From the NCBI RefSeq assembly GCF_900113905.1, contig NZ_FORC01000001.1, positions 1,734,060-1,798,059 of the forward strand: DNA of 64,000 nucleotides. Reading direction: 5' to 3'. The stretch's first letter is position 1. Every line of letters starts with the position of its first letter. Positions 39,421 to 49,314 of the stretch are shown piece by piece. The position numbers and the translations under genes were made by a program. Below the pieces are notes generated by a model. It saw only the letters and a program-made list of their open reading frames with translations. It did no database searches and had not been told where the DNA came from. Origin of the DNA: Phytopseudomonas argentinensis. GTDB lineage: Bacteria > Pseudomonadota > Gammaproteobacteria > Pseudomonadales > Pseudomonadaceae.

Positions 39421-40233
39421 TTAGAGCGCCCAGCGCAGCTGGGTCGGCAGGGGTGAAACCGGGTCGGGTTGCGCCGGCAGCGCAGGGATTTGCAGCACAC
39501 GGTTGAGCACGTCGGCTTCCAGCTCTGCCAGGTACGCGGAGCCGCGATTACGTGGGCGTGGCAGATCCACTTCGAGGTCGAGGCCGATCTCACCGTCTTC
39601 GATAAGGATCACCCGGTCCGCCGTCGACACCGCTTCGCTGACGTCATGGGTAACCAGCAGCACGGTAAAACCATGTTTTTTCCACAGGCCTTCGATCAGT
39701 TGCTGCATCTCGATGCGGGTCAGCGCGTCGAGAGCGCCGAGGGGCTCGTCGAGCAGCAACAGGCGTGGTTCATGAATCAGCGCGCGGGCCAGGGCGACGC
39801 GTTGCTTCTGGCCGCCGGACAGCGCAGCCGGCCACTCGCTGGCGCGATCAGCCAGGCCCACGGCTTCCAGCACCTGCTGGGCCTTGGGCCGCCAATCACC
39901 GGTCAGGCCCAGGCCGACGTTGTCGATCACCCGCTTCCAGGGCAGCAGACGCGCCTCCTGGAACATCAGCCGGGTATCGTCGCGGCTGGCGGCCAACGGC
40001 GCGTCGCCGGCCAGCAGTTCACCAGCGGTGGGCTGATCGAGGCCGGCAAGCAGGCGCAGCAAGGTGCTCTTGCCGCAACCACTGCGGCCAACCACGGCGA
40101 CGAACTGGCCGGCCGGAATGGTCAGGTCGATACCCTTGAGCACCTCACGCTCACCGAAGGATTTCCGGATGCCGCGAATGGTCAGCGGGGTGCCTCGTTT
40201 GATGTCATGCAAAACATTCAATGGCGCATTCAT
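39421..40233 (-). CDS. ssuB: Aliphatic sulfonate ABC transporter ATP-binding protein
   Basis: ATPase of the sulfonate importer. The start chosen is [14 protein letters not shown] at 40233, overlapping the ssuC stop (ATGA); it gives 270 residues. Seen: Walker [17 protein letters not shown], signature [15 protein letters not shown], Walker [13 protein letters not shown] and the switch His in [11 protein letters not shown]. The open frame upstream is a shadow through ssuC. Confidence 0.96.
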   Translation of the reverse strand: MNAPLNVLHDIKRGTPLTIRGIRKSFGEREVLKGIDLTIPAGQFVAVVGRSGCGKSTLLRLLAGLDQPTAGELLAGDAPLAASRDDTRLMFQEARLLPWKRVIDNVGLGLTGDWRPKAQQVLEAVGLADRASEWPAALSGGQKQRVALARALIHEPRLLLLDEPLGALDALTRIEMQQLIEGLWKKHGFTVLLVTHDVSEAVSTADRVILIEDGEIGLDLEVDLPRPRNRGSAYLAELEADVLNRVLQIPALPAQPDPVSPLPTQLRWAL

Positions 40234-41021
40234 TTCGCAGCCGCTCCCTGATAAGCCGGGTGCCAGCGCAACCAGGCACGTTCGAGGCCACGCGCAGCGA
40301 CGTCGGCCAGCTTGCCGAGCACGGCGTAGAGCAGAATGGCCAGCACCACCACGTCGGTCTGCAGGAATTCGCGAGCGTTCATCGCCAGGTAACCGATGCC
40401 GCTGCTGGCGGAAATGGTCTCGGCGACGATCAGGGTCAGCCACATCAGGCCAAGGGCGAAGCGCACACCGACCAGAATCGATGGCAGCGCACCGGGCAGA
40501 ATTACCTGACGGAACAGCGCAAAGCCGGACAGGCCATAGCTGCGCGCCATTTCCACCAGTGCCGGGTCAACGTTGCGGATGCCGTGGTAGGTGTTCAGGT
40601 AGATCGGAAACAGGGTGCCGAGGGCGACCAGAAAGATCTTCGCGCTCTCGTCGATGCCGAACCACAGGATCACCAGCGGGATCAGCGCCAGGTGCGGCAC
40701 GTTGCGGATCATCTGCACCGAGCTGTCAATCAGCCGCTCACCCCACTTCGACAAACCGGTGATGAAGCCCAGCGCCAGGCCGATGCCACCGCCGATGGCG
40801 AGACCGACAACGGCGCGCCAGCCACTGATTGCCAGGTGCGTCCAGATTTCGCCGCTGGACAGCAGTTGCCAGCCGGCCTCGAATACCGCACTGGGCGCCG
40901 GCAGGATGCGCGTGGACAGCAGCCCCAGCGCCACCGAGCCCTGCCAGGCGACCAGCAGCGCCACAGGCAAGGCCCAGGGCGCCAGGCGCAGGGCCAGGCT
41001 GTTGGAGGATATCTTGCTCAT
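40230..41021 (-). CDS. ssuC: Aliphatic sulfonate ABC transporter permease
   Basis: Inner-membrane permease of the sulfonate importer. The start chosen is [13 protein letters not shown] at 41021 with GAGG upstream; it gives 263 residues. It has about six membrane helices (from [14 protein letters not shown] near the N-terminus) and the cytoplasmic EAA-type loop (about 150-185, [28 protein letters not shown]) that contacts SsuB. Confidence 0.96.
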   Translation of the reverse strand: MSKISSNSLALRLAPWALPVALLVAWQGSVALGLLSTRILPAPSAVFEAGWQLLSSGEIWTHLAISGWRAVVGLAIGGGIGLALGFITGLSKWGERLIDSSVQMIRNVPHLALIPLVILWFGIDESAKIFLVALGTLFPIYLNTYHGIRNVDPALVEMARSYGLSGFALFRQVILPGALPSILVGVRFALGLMWLTLIVAETISASSGIGYLAMNAREFLQTDVVVLAILLYAVLGKLADVAARGLERAWLRWHPAYQGAAAK

Positions 41022-41071
41022 CGCGTACCTCGAAATCATCGCGGGCCGGACCATCCACGCCCGGCCGTGGT

Positions 41072-42220
41072 TCAGCTGGCCGAAGCCGCCTTGGGCAGAA
41101 TGTCGTTGGCGACCATTTCACCGAACGGACTGACGTAGTTGGCGCCTTCCGGCAGCGCCGGGCGGTTCACCTCCAGATGGGGGAACAGCAGCTCGGCGAC
41201 GCGATAGGATTCTTCGAGGTGTGGATAACCAGAGAAGATGAAGGTATCGATGCCCAACGCGGCGTATTCCCTGACCCGTTCGGCGACCGTTGGGCCATCA
41301 CCGACCAGCGCGGTACCGGCACCACCACGCACCAGGCCGACGCCGGCCCACAGGTTCGGCGATACTTCCAGGTTGTCCTTGCTGCCGCCGTGCAGGGCGG
41401 CCATGCGCTGCTGGCCGACCGAATCGAAGCGCGCCAGGGAGGCCTGGGCCCGGGCGATGGTGTCGTCGTCGACATGGGCGATCAGCTTGTCGGCGGCCTT
41501 CCAGGCCTCTTCATTGGTTTCCCGCACGATCACGTGCAGGCGAATGCCGAAGCGCACTTCGCGACCCTGAGCCTTGGCCTTCTCACGCACCTGGGCGATT
41601 TTCTCAGCTACCGCGGCGGGCGGCTCGCCCCAGGTCAGGTACAGCTCGACCTGCTCGGCGGCCAGATCCTGCGCCGCTTCCGAGGAGCCGCCGAAGTACA
41701 GCGGCGGGCGTGGTCGCTGGACAGGCGGATAGAGCAGCTTGGCGCCTTTGACCTGAATGTGTTTGCCGTCGTAATCGACCACCTCGCCTTCCAGCACGCG
41801 GCGCCAGATGCGGGTGAATTCGACGGACGCCTCGTAACGCTCGGCATGGGACAAGTTGAGGCCATCACCGGCCAGCTCGTCCGGGTCACCGCCGGTCACC
41901 AGGTTGAATAGCGCGCGGCCACCTGACAGACGATCCAGGGTCGCTGCCTGACGCGCGGCCACGGTTGGGGAAATGATCCCCGGGCGCAGGGCGACCAAAA
42001 ATTTCAGGCGCTGGGTCACCGGAATCAGCGAGGCGGCGACCAGCCAGGAATCCTCGCAGGAACGCCCGGTGGGGATCAGTACGCCGCCGAAACCGAGGCG
42101 GTCGGCGGCCTGGGCGATCTGCTGCAGGTAGCCGTGGTCGACGGCGCGGGCCCCTTGCGAGGTACCGAGGTAGTGGCCATCGCCGTGGGTGGGCAGGAAC
42201 CAGAAGATGTTGAGGCTCAT
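41072..42220 (-). CDS. ssuD: FMNH2-dependent alkanesulfonate monooxygenase
   Basis: Desulfonates alkanesulfonates to aldehyde and sulfite using FMNH2 from SsuE. The start chosen is [19 protein letters not shown] at 42220 with an AGGAGA-type site upstream; it gives 382 residues. Family marks: LPTHGDG near the N-terminus, [44 protein letters not shown] and FSGYPHLEE near the C-terminus. It is a luciferase-like TIM barrel. Confidence 0.97.
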   Translation of the reverse strand: MSLNIFWFLPTHGDGHYLGTSQGARAVDHGYLQQIAQAADRLGFGGVLIPTGRSCEDSWLVAASLIPVTQRLKFLVALRPGIISPTVAARQAATLDRLSGGRALFNLVTGGDPDELAGDGLNLSHAERYEASVEFTRIWRRVLEGEVVDYDGKHIQVKGAKLLYPPVQRPRPPLYFGGSSEAAQDLAAEQVELYLTWGEPPAAVAEKIAQVREKAKAQGREVRFGIRLHVIVRETNEEAWKAADKLIAHVDDDTIARAQASLARFDSVGQQRMAALHGGSKDNLEVSPNLWAGVGLVRGGAGTALVGDGPTVAERVREYAALGIDTFIFSGYPHLEESYRVAELLFPHLEVNRPALPEGANYVSPFGEMVANDILPKAASAS

Positions 42221-42273
42221 GGAGTGGTCTCCTTGGAAATCAGATACCCCGTCCAACCGGCGGGGGCGGAAAT

Positions 42274-43254
42274 TTATTGCCCGGCGACCTTGCTGGCCGG
42301 CGCGTGCCAGATCACGTCGCTGATGTTCAGCTGCTTGGGAATCAGCTTGAGCGCGGTAAAGGTGTCGGCGATCTTCTGCTGCGCCTCGACCACCTCCGGG
42401 GTGATCAGCTGGGCGCCGTAGCTCTGGCGCTGTACCGCCAGGCGAGTGATGTCCGCGGACAGGCCGAGCAGCGGCGCGACCTGGGCCACGGTCTGCTCGT
42501 TATTGGCCTTGACCCATTCGCCAATGGCGCGGATTTCCTCGACCAGCGCCTCGATCACCTCGGGGTGCTGCTCGGCATAGGGGCGGGTGGCCAGGTAGAA
42601 CTGGTGGTTGCTGACCAGGCCTTTGCCGTCGACCAGAGTGCGCGCCTGCAGCTGCTGTTCGGCGGCGGCCTGGAAGGGGTCCCAGATCACCCAGGCATCG
42701 ACGCTGCCACGCTCGAAGGCGGCGCGGGCGTCGGCAGGCGGTAGGTAAACCGGCTGGATATCGCTGTACTTAAGGCCGGCCTCTTCCAGGGCGCGCACCA
42801 ACAGGTAGTGCACGTTGGAGCCCTTGTTGAGGGCGACCTTCTTGCCCTTGAGCTCGGCGACCGACTTGATCGGTGAATCCTTCGGTACCAGGATGGCTTC
42901 GCTGGTCGGTGCAGGTGGTTCGAAGGCCACGTAGAGCAGATCGGCACCGGCGGCCTGGGCGAATACCGGCGGCGTTTCGCCGGTGGTGCCGAAGTCCACC
43001 GAGCCGACGTTCAGGCCTTCGAGCAGTTGCGGCCCGCCGGGAAACTCGGTCCATTTCACGTCGATGCCCTTGGCGGCCAGGCGCTTTTCCAGCGCGCCGT
43101 TGGCCTTGAGCAACACCAGGGTGCCGTACTTCTGATAACCGATTCGCAAGACGCTCTTGTTATCAGGAGCTGCTTGGGCTTGGGTAATGGCGCCGAAGGA
43201 AATGGTCGCGGCAAAGAAGGCGACCAGACTCCGACGCAGGGTGACAGTGCGCAT
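42274..43254 (-). CDS. ssuA: Aliphatic sulfonate ABC transporter substrate-binding protein
   Basis: Periplasmic binding protein of the sulfonate importer. The product is 326 residues with a signal peptide ([24 protein letters not shown], cleavage near residue 28). SsuA/TauA-type marks: [46 protein letters not shown] and [16 protein letters not shown]. The order ssuE-ssuA-ssuD-ssuC-ssuB is conserved. Confidence 0.97.
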   Translation of the reverse strand: MRTVTLRRSLVAFFAATISFGAITQAQAAPDNKSVLRIGYQKYGTLVLLKANGALEKRLAAKGIDVKWTEFPGGPQLLEGLNVGSVDFGTTGETPPVFAQAAGADLLYVAFEPPAPTSEAILVPKDSPIKSVAELKGKKVALNKGSNVHYLLVRALEEAGLKYSDIQPVYLPPADARAAFERGSVDAWVIWDPFQAAAEQQLQARTLVDGKGLVSNHQFYLATRPYAEQHPEVIEALVEEIRAIGEWVKANNEQTVAQVAPLLGLSADITRLAVQRQSYGAQLITPEVVEAQQKIADTFTALKLIPKQLNISDVIWHAPASKVAGQ

Positions 43255-43356
43255 GGCGCTCTCCTCTGCATTGAGTGTGTGGCCACCTGCTGCCTCGTTG
43301 ACGGGCTAGTAAGGTGGGGCGGCAGCGAACTGCCTGGAATTCAGGTGCGGGTTACC

Positions 43357-43944
43357 TCAGGCGCTCCAGCGCCCGCTTAGCAGTCGCTCGTTGAGCAGGC
43401 CCGGCGCAATGGGCTGGGGCCGGCGATCGAGTGCCTGAGTCAGCTGTTGCAAGGCATCGTCCAGACGCTGCTCCAGGGCCGGCGCTAGGTCGCCGCCAGC
43501 CTCGGTGTAACTGATCTGGCTGTCATCGGCGAATACGCCGTGCAGCACTTCCTGGGCCTTGAGTGCGGACAGCACCGGCTTCAGGGCGTAATCCACCGCC
43601 AGCATGTGCGCATTGCTGCCGCCGGTAGCCACCGGCAACACCACCTTGTGCTGCAACGCGCGCTCGGGCAGTAGGTCGAGCAGGGTTTTCAGGGCGCCGG
43701 AGAACGAAGCCTTGTACACCGGCGTTGCCACCACAAGGCCATCGGCGGCGGCCACATGGGCTTGCAAGCCCTGGATTCGCGGGCTGTCGAAGCGGGCGAA
43801 CAACAGGTCCTCGGCGTCGAAGTCGCGCACCTGGTAGGTCACCACCTCCACGCCGCTGGCCTGCAGCCACTGCCGCGCTTTATCCAACAAGATATTGGAG
43901 CGCGATTTCAGGCTCGGGCTGCCGCCCAGAAAAACCACCAGCAT
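43357..43944 (-). CDS. ssuE: NADPH-dependent FMN reductase SsuE
   Basis: Supplies FMNH2 to SsuD. The product is 195 residues, flavodoxin-like: [23 protein letters not shown] at the phosphate-binding loop, then [22 protein letters not shown]. It lies 9 nt after lsfA and about 100 nt before ssuA, in one operon. Confidence 0.95.
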   Translation of the reverse strand: MLVVFLGGSPSLKSRSNILLDKARQWLQASGVEVVTYQVRDFDAEDLLFARFDSPRIQGLQAHVAAADGLVVATPVYKASFSGALKTLLDLLPERALQHKVVLPVATGGSNAHMLAVDYALKPVLSALKAQEVLHGVFADDSQISYTEAGGDLAPALEQRLDDALQQLTQALDRRPQPIAPGLLNERLLSGRWSA

Positions 43945-43953
43945 GGCGCGTCC

Positions 43954-44592
43954 TTACTTGTTCGGCTGCGGGGTGAGACGCAGGTAAGGCTTCACGGCGC
44001 GATAGCCTTTGGGGAAGCGCTGCTTGATCTCGTCCTCGTCCTTGAGCGACGGCACGATTACCACCTCGTCACCGTCCTGCCAGTTGGCGGGCGTGGCCAC
44101 CTTGTGGCTGTCGGTGAGCTGCAACGAATCGATCACCCGCAGAATTTCGTGAAAGTTGCGCCCGGTGCTCGCCGGGTAGGTGATGGTCAGACGCACCTTC
44201 TTGTTCGGGTCGATGACGAACAGCGAGCGCACCGTCAGGGTGTCGTTGGCATTGGGGTGGATCAGGTCGTAGAGTTCGGACACCTTGCGGTCGGCGTCGG
44301 CAAGGATCGGGAAGTTGACGGCGGTGTTCTGGGTCTCGTTGATATCGCCGATCCACTTGAGGTGCGAATCGACCGGGTCGACGGACAGGGCGATGGCCTT
44401 GACGTTGCGCTTGGCGAACTCGTCCTTGAGCTTGGCGGTGAAGCCCAGCTCGGTGGTGCACACCGGGGTGAAGTCGGCCGGGTGGGAGAACAGGATGCCC
44501 CACTGGCTGCCCAGCCACTCGTGGAAGCGGATGGGGCCTTCACTGGAGTCCTGTTCGAAGTCGGGGGCTATGTCGCCCAGGCGAATGCTCAT
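43954..44592 (-). CDS. lsfA: 1-Cys peroxiredoxin LsfA
   Basis: Thiol peroxidase of the Prx6 type. The product is 212 residues. The peroxidatic Cys is in HPADFTPVCTTELGFTAKL (about residue 48); the downstream SVDPVDSHLKWIGDI and RLTITYPASTGRNFHEILRVIDSLQ are Prx6 marks. No resolving Cys is evident, as in 1-Cys members. In Pseudomonas LsfA is induced on sulfonates and sulfate limitation and also aids oxidative-stress resistance. It heads the ssu operon here. Confidence 0.96.
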   Translation of the reverse strand: MSIRLGDIAPDFEQDSSEGPIRFHEWLGSQWGILFSHPADFTPVCTTELGFTAKLKDEFAKRNVKAIALSVDPVDSHLKWIGDINETQNTAVNFPILADADRKVSELYDLIHPNANDTLTVRSLFVIDPNKKVRLTITYPASTGRNFHEILRVIDSLQLTDSHKVATPANWQDGDEVVIVPSLKDEDEIKQRFPKGYRAVKPYLRLTPQPNK

Positions 44593-44639
44593 GGCTGTGC
44601 TCCTCAGGTGAGTCGTTGCGTGGCGCTCACTATGCTGAG

Positions 44640-44690
44640 GATCAGAAAATATTAAAAAGAATAAATAATGATTTATTTATAACCAGAACG
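44640..44690. promoter_or_regulatory. AT-rich regulatory region upstream of lsfA-ssu
   Basis: A 50-nt AT-rich island in otherwise GC-rich DNA, with the dyad ATAAAT-AATG-ATTTAT at 44661-44676. On the leftward strand TTTAAT and CATAGT lie 16 nt apart further toward lsfA and could be a promoter. Known ssu operons are controlled by the LysR-type CysB or related regulators that bind AT-rich sites; assignment here is inference. Confidence 0.45.
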
Positions 44691-44692
44691 AC

Positions 44693-44730
44693 AAAGGCTC
44701 GACGACCTGCCTTGCGGTACGCGAGCCTTT
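44693..44730 (-). terminator. Candidate terminator after the acetyltransferase gene
   Basis: 9-bp arms AAAGGCTCG (44693-44701) and CGAGCCTTT (44722-44730) with a 20-nt loop lie just past the 44741 end of the acetyltransferase gene. The T-tract is short, so this is uncertain. Confidence 0.4.
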
Positions 44731-44740
44731 TCCGCTCTGC

Positions 44741-45292
44741 TCAGTCGCGTATCCGTGCCGGATTGCCGACCACCGTGGCACCGGCTGGCACGTCGCGGGT
44801 CACCACGCTGCCGGCGCCGATCAGCGCATCGTCGCCAATGCTCACCCCCGGCAGGATCAACGCCCCGGCGCCGATCCACACGTTGCGGCCGATGGTCACC
44901 GGCCGCCCGAACTCCAGGCCGGACTCCCGCTCGGCCGGGTCGCGCGGGTGGTCGGCAGTGAGAATCTGCACGCCCGGGCCGATCTGCGTCTTGTCGCCGA
45001 TGCTCACCGCCACCACGTCGAGGATCACGCAGTTGAAGTTGATGAACACGCCGTCACCCAGGCTGATATTGAAGCCGTAATCGCAGTGAAACGGCGAGCG
45101 CACCACCACGCCCTTGCCGACGGCGGCCAGCCGCTCGCCCAGCACCTGGGTGCGCTCGGCCGGCGACAATCCCAAATTGCCGTTATAGCGCGCCAGCCAG
45201 GCGATGGTCGCTGCGCTGTCGGCCTGCAACTCCGGGTCACTGGCCAGGTAGAGTTCGCCGGTGAGCATCTTGTGTTTTTCACTGAGCGCCAT
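44741..45292 (-). CDS. Maltose/galactoside O-acetyltransferase family protein
   Basis: Hexapeptide-repeat acetyltransferase of 183 residues that transfers acetyl from acetyl-CoA to a sugar hydroxyl. Seen: the N-terminal Maac domain (about 4-55, MLTGELYLASDPELQAD), a left-handed beta helix (about 60-180) with NFNCVILDVVAVSIGDKTQIGPGVQI, the catalytic His in TADHPRD, and GAGSVVTRDVPAGATVVGNPAR at the end. The natural substrate cannot be fixed from sequence; maltose, galactosides and lipid-linked sugars are all known in the family. Confidence 0.9.
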   Translation of the reverse strand: MALSEKHKMLTGELYLASDPELQADSAATIAWLARYNGNLGLSPAERTQVLGERLAAVGKGVVVRSPFHCDYGFNISLGDGVFINFNCVILDVVAVSIGDKTQIGPGVQILTADHPRDPAERESGLEFGRPVTIGRNVWIGAGALILPGVSIGDDALIGAGSVVTRDVPAGATVVGNPARIRD

Positions 45293-45351
45293 GGCGGGTC
45301 GCCTCCTTACGAATGTCCAGTAAAGAGCGCCGGCGGCGGTCGAGGTTCCGG

Positions 45352-46020
45352 CTAATCGGTCGAAGGTCGATCGGCGTCGACGATCAGGAAATGATGCAAG
45401 GCCAGGATCGGCAGGTCATCGATCAGCGCCTCGAAGCCCTCGTTCAGCGCTTCGATGCGCGCATTCTCCGCTTCGCTGAGCCAGCTGCAGATGTCCCACA
45501 GCGCGATTTCCTCGGGTTCGTCCTGCAGGCGGGCGAACACCGCATATAGATCACGCAGCGCCTGGCAGGCCGCCGGTAAACCGATCAGCGTCAGCGCCTG
45601 TTGCGCCAGTTCGAAGGTCGGCATGCCCCAGTTGGCGAAGAACTGCATCAGACCGCCGTTGTAGTAATCGGCCTGTAGCCGCCACAACACAACCAGCTGA
45701 CGATCACGCAGGCTGATGGCCTCCAGGTCCCAGTCAGCTGCGTGCAGGCGCTTCAGGGCCTGGTCCTGCAGCTCATCCCAGGCCAGGTCGATGCTGTCGC
45801 ACAGCCCCGCGTCATGATGCCGCCAGCTGGCGACGAAGCCGCCGCCCTCCAGCCGCATGTCGTCACGCTGCGCGGCAGAAAGACGGTCGAGGCGCAGGTA
45901 ACCGTCGAGCCTGAGGGCGAACTGCTGGCCGTTGCGCAGATGGATATGCGCCGCCTGGCTATCGAAGGCGACATGTTCGATCTGCAAGCAACCGAGTTTG
46001 GCATGCAGGGGATGGATCAT
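45352..46020 (-). CDS. DMP19-domain (DUF4375) protein
   Basis: Protein of 222 residues. The N-terminal part (about 1-85) is a small beta-rich domain that opens MIHPLHAKLGCLQIEHVAFD, of the DUF2442-like or CheW-unrelated type, not assigned with confidence. The C-terminal part has the DMP19 signature DYYNGGLMQFFANWG (about 128-142) and ELAQQALTLIG. DMP19 was named as a DNA-mimic protein in Neisseria, but most members have no known role; a DNA-mimic function is not implied. It lies between the acetyltransferase and polB. Confidence 0.75.
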   Translation of the reverse strand: MIHPLHAKLGCLQIEHVAFDSQAAHIHLRNGQQFALRLDGYLRLDRLSAAQRDDMRLEGGGFVASWRHHDAGLCDSIDLAWDELQDQALKRLHAADWDLEAISLRDRQLVVLWRLQADYYNGGLMQFFANWGMPTFELAQQALTLIGLPAACQALRDLYAVFARLQDEPEEIALWDICSWLSEAENARIEALNEGFEALIDDLPILALHHFLIVDADRPSTD

Positions 46021-46101
46021 CAGGGGCTCCAGCGGGTGATGAATGCGATCACGACGATGCCAGAGCGACGGCGAGAGGGCCAGGCTCGCGGCCAGGCGAT
46101 C

Positions 46102-48459
46102 TCAGAATAGCTCCAGCTGCCCGCCGATCAGCGCCGTGAAGTCGTCATCCACGAACGGCAGGATGGCGTCGGCCACCGGCTGCAGCTGTTTGCTCAGGTA
46201 ATGGCCGTAGTCGATGGGTGCGCGGCGCAGCTCCAGGGGCTCCGGGCCGGCGACGCTGATCACGTAGCTGATCCAGCCGCCGCTCTGATACTGGCGCGGG
46301 CGGCCCATGGCGTCGTTGTGTTCGTCGGCCAGGCGTGCCGCGCGCACGTGGGGCGGCACGTTGCGCTGGTAGTCGTCGAGGCGGCGGCGCAGGCGCTTGC
46401 GGTACACCAGGCGCTCTTCGAATTCACCGGCCAGGGTGCGCTGCACGTAGTCACGCACGTAGTCCTGGTAGGGCTGGCCCTTGAAGATGCGCAGATACAG
46501 CTCCTGCTGGAATTGCTGGGCCAGCGGCGACCAGTCGCTGCGCACCGTTTCCAGGCCCTTGAAGACCATCTCTTCGCTCCCGTCGGCGCGGCGGATCAGA
46601 CCGGCGTAGCGCTTCTTGCTACCCTCCTCCATGCCGCGGATGGTGGGCATCAGAAAGCGCCTGAAATGGGTCTCGAACTGCAGTTCCAGGGCGCTCTGCA
46701 AACCGAACCCGGCCTCGAGGTGCTCACGCCACCAGGCGTTGACCCGCTGCACCAGGCCGCGGCCGATGCGCTCGGCCTCCTCCTCGCCGTGAGCGCGGCG
46801 CAGCCACACGAAGGTGGAGTCGGTATCGCCGTAGATCACCGCGTGCCCCTCGGCCTCGATCAGCTCGCGGGTACGGCGCATCACTTCATGGCCGCGCAGG
46901 GTGATGGACGAGGCCAGGCGGGTATCGAAGAAGCGGCAGCCGCTGGAGCCGAGCACGCCGTAGAAGGCGTTCATGATGATCTTCAGGGCCTGGGACAGCG
47001 GTGCGTTGCCGGCACGCTTGGCCGCCTCGCGGCCCTGCCACACACGCTCGACGATAGCCGGCAGGCAATGCCTGGTGCGCGAGAAACGCGCGCCACGAAA
47101 GCCGGGAATCGAGTGTTCGTCATCGGGCTGGCGCAGGCCCTCGATCAGCCCCACCGGGTCGATCAGAAAGGTGCGGATCAGCGACGGGTACAGGCTCTTG
47201 TAATCGAGCACCAGCACCGACTCGTACAGCCCCGGCCGCGAATCCATGACGAACCCACCCGGGCTGGCTTCGGGCGGGCGTTCGCCCTGGTTGGGCGCCA
47301 CGAAACCCTGGCGATGCATCAGCGGCATGTACAGGTGGCTGAACGCCGCCACCGAGCCGCCGCTGCGATCCACCGGCAGGCCGGTGACCGTGGCCCGCTC
47401 GAGCAGAAAGGTGAGCAGCTCGGTCTTGGCGAAAATGCGCGTGACCAGCTCGCAGTCCTTGAGGTTGTAGCGGGCCAGGGCCGGCTTGTCCTCGGCGAAC
47501 ATGCGGTTGATCTCGTCCATGCGCTGGTAAGGGTTGTCGATCGCCTTGCCCTCGCCAAGCAACTGCTGTGAGACGCTCTCCAGGCTGAACGACTGGAAGC
47601 TCCAGGTCGCCGAGCGCAGCGCCTCGATGCCGTCGATGATCAACCGCCCCGGCGCACTGGCGAAGAAATGCTGCTTGGCGCCGTGCTCGCGCCAGCTCAG
47701 CAATTCGCCGCCACGCCCCAAGCGCAGTGGCACCTGCAGGCGCTGGGCATGCTCGTGCAGCACGCGCAGGTCGAACTGCACCACATTCCAGCCGATGATG
47801 GCGTCCGGGTCATGGCGCTCCAGCCAGTCGTTCAGCGCCTCCAGCAGCGCGGCACGGCTGTCCAGATAGGTGAGGTCGAAGTCCACCTCGGCCTCACGAT
47901 TCGGCGGCCCGAGCATGTAAACCTGGCGTTGGCCGCAGCCTTGCAGGGCGATGGAATACAGCTCGCCACGGGCAGTGGTCTCGATGTCCAGGGACACCAG
48001 CTTGAGCGTTGGGCGGTAGTCCGGCGCCGGTTTGAGTTGGGCATCGACCAGCACGCCGTCCGCCGCCGGCGTACCGCTGAACAGCACCGGCGCGGTGATA
48101 AAGCGCTCCATCAGGTAACGCTCGGGCGGGCGGATATCAGCTTCGTAAACATTCACCCCGCCCTGGCGCAGGGTCTGTTCCAGCTGAATAAGCGGACGCT
48201 GCTGAGGGCAGTACAGGCCGAGCACCGGCCGCTGGTGGAAGTCACGCAGCTGCAACGGGCGCAGTTCGAACTGTGGGTCGCCGGCGATCAACGCCTCGGC
48301 GCGGGTACGCTGCTCGGCAGGAATAAAGGCCACCGAGGTTTGTAGCGGCAGGCGCACCAGGCGCGGGCCGGCGTCGGTCGACAGCCAGAATTCCACCTGG
48401 CTGCCGGCCGGCGTATCGCGCCAGTGCCGGGTCAGGACGAAGCCCTGCTGTAGATCCAC
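46102..48459 (-). CDS. polB: DNA polymerase II
   Basis: Family B polymerase for replication restart and lesion bypass, usually SOS-induced. The product is 785 residues, normal length. Exonuclease motifs: Exo I SLDIETT, Exo [12 protein letters not shown], Exo [12 protein letters not shown]. Polymerase motifs: [35 protein letters not shown] and C YGDTDSTF, all intact. It is divergent from a methyltransferase gene; I saw no clear LexA box (CTGT-N8-ACAG) in the 100-nt gap. Confidence 0.97.
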   Translation of the reverse strand: MDLQQGFVLTRHWRDTPAGSQVEFWLSTDAGPRLVRLPLQTSVAFIPAEQRTRAEALIAGDPQFELRPLQLRDFHQRPVLGLYCPQQRPLIQLEQTLRQGGVNVYEADIRPPERYLMERFITAPVLFSGTPAADGVLVDAQLKPAPDYRPTLKLVSLDIETTARGELYSIALQGCGQRQVYMLGPPNREAEVDFDLTYLDSRAALLEALNDWLERHDPDAIIGWNVVQFDLRVLHEHAQRLQVPLRLGRGGELLSWREHGAKQHFFASAPGRLIIDGIEALRSATWSFQSFSLESVSQQLLGEGKAIDNPYQRMDEINRMFAEDKPALARYNLKDCELVTRIFAKTELLTFLLERATVTGLPVDRSGGSVAAFSHLYMPLMHRQGFVAPNQGERPPEASPGGFVMDSRPGLYESVLVLDYKSLYPSLIRTFLIDPVGLIEGLRQPDDEHSIPGFRGARFSRTRHCLPAIVERVWQGREAAKRAGNAPLSQALKIIMNAFYGVLGSSGCRFFDTRLASSITLRGHEVMRRTRELIEAEGHAVIYGDTDSTFVWLRRAHGEEEAERIGRGLVQRVNAWWREHLEAGFGLQSALELQFETHFRRFLMPTIRGMEEGSKKRYAGLIRRADGSEEMVFKGLETVRSDWSPLAQQFQQELYLRIFKGQPYQDYVRDYVQRTLAGEFEERLVYRKRLRRRLDDYQRNVPPHVRAARLADEHNDAMGRPRQYQSGGWISYVISVAGPEPLELRRAPIDYGHYLSKQLQPVADAILPFVDDDFTALIGGQLELF

Positions 48460-48560
48460 CCTGCCACCTCGAATGCTGTTCAGGGTGCGATGGTAACCCG
48501 GCGGCGCAACGCCTGCAGAATGGGGTTAAATGACCGCCAGATTTTGTACGGAGGCTCGCC

Positions 48561-49196
48561 ATGCCCCTCGATCACCAACAACTGCAACAGATCACCTCCC
48601 GCACCCTGGCCCATTACCAGGCCGGCGCCGAAGATTTTCGCGAAGGCACCCGCGACCATGACGTCAGCCAGAACATCGATGCGCTGCTGCGTCATATTCG
48701 CGGCAAGGCGCCCCTGAGCATTCTCGACTTCGGCTGTGGCCCCGGCCGTGATCTGCGCGCCTTCAAGGCCCTGGGCCACCAGCCCGTGGGCCTCGACGGC
48801 TGCCCGGAGTTCGTCGCCATGGCCCGCGCCGACAGCGGCTGCGAGGTGTGGCAGCATGACTTTCTCACGCTGGATCTACCGGCCGAGCGCTTCGACGGCA
48901 TCTTCGCCAACGCCGTGCTGTTCCATATTCCGGGCCAGGAACTGCCGCGGGTGCTCAGGGAACTGCGCGCCAGCCTGAAGCCCGGCGGCGTGCTGTTCAG
49001 CTCCAACCCCCGTGGTGACAACCAGGAAGGCTGGAGCGGCGAACGCTACGGCGCCTGGCACGACCTGGACAGCTGGCGCCACCTGCTCGGCTCCGCCGGC
49101 TTCGACGAACTGGAACACTACTACCGCCCCACCGGTTTGCCCCGCGAGCAGCAGCCGTGGCTGGCGAGTGTTTGGCGCAAGCGGGAGAAGGTTTGA
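48561..49196 (+). CDS. Class I SAM-dependent methyltransferase
   Basis: Soluble methyltransferase of 211 residues. SAM loop ILDFGCGPGRDLRAFKALG (about 54-72), an acidic post-strand residue in LDGCPEFVAMAR, and motif VLFHIPGQELPRVLRELRASLKPGGVLF. The C-terminal end has YYRPTGLPREQQPWLASVWRK. Similar proteins are widely annotated as methyltransferase domain 11 without known substrate; I cannot assign one. A GGAGG-type site lies upstream of the ATG. Confidence 0.88.
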   Translation: MPLDHQQLQQITSRTLAHYQAGAEDFREGTRDHDVSQNIDALLRHIRGKAPLSILDFGCGPGRDLRAFKALGHQPVGLDGCPEFVAMARADSGCEVWQHDFLTLDLPAERFDGIFANAVLFHIPGQELPRVLRELRASLKPGGVLFSSNPRGDNQEGWSGERYGAWHDLDSWRHLLGSAGFDELEHYYRPTGLPREQQPWLASVWRKREKV

Positions 49197-49238
49197 TTCG
49201 ACGGGCGACGGCAGCGGTAGCGGCCACTGCCATATCCC

Positions 49239-49287
49239 TGTGGGAGCGGGCCATGCCCGCGATTTTCGCGCATGCCGCGCTCCCACA
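49239..49287. repeat. REPIN-type palindrome
   Basis: TGTGGGAGCGGGCCATGCCC begins it and GCATGCCGCGCTCCCACA ends it, around CGATTTTCGCG. The same family as 39083-39134. It fills the gap between the convergent methyltransferase and kup genes and may act as a terminator. Confidence 0.85.
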
Positions 49288-49314
49288 AAAGCTTGCTGCC
49301 AACCGCTCCTACCT

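Noticed and set aside
46102..48560. LexA box in front of polB
   Set aside because: polB is SOS-controlled in E. coli, but I could not find a convincing CTGT-N8-ACAG in the gap, so no operator is listed.
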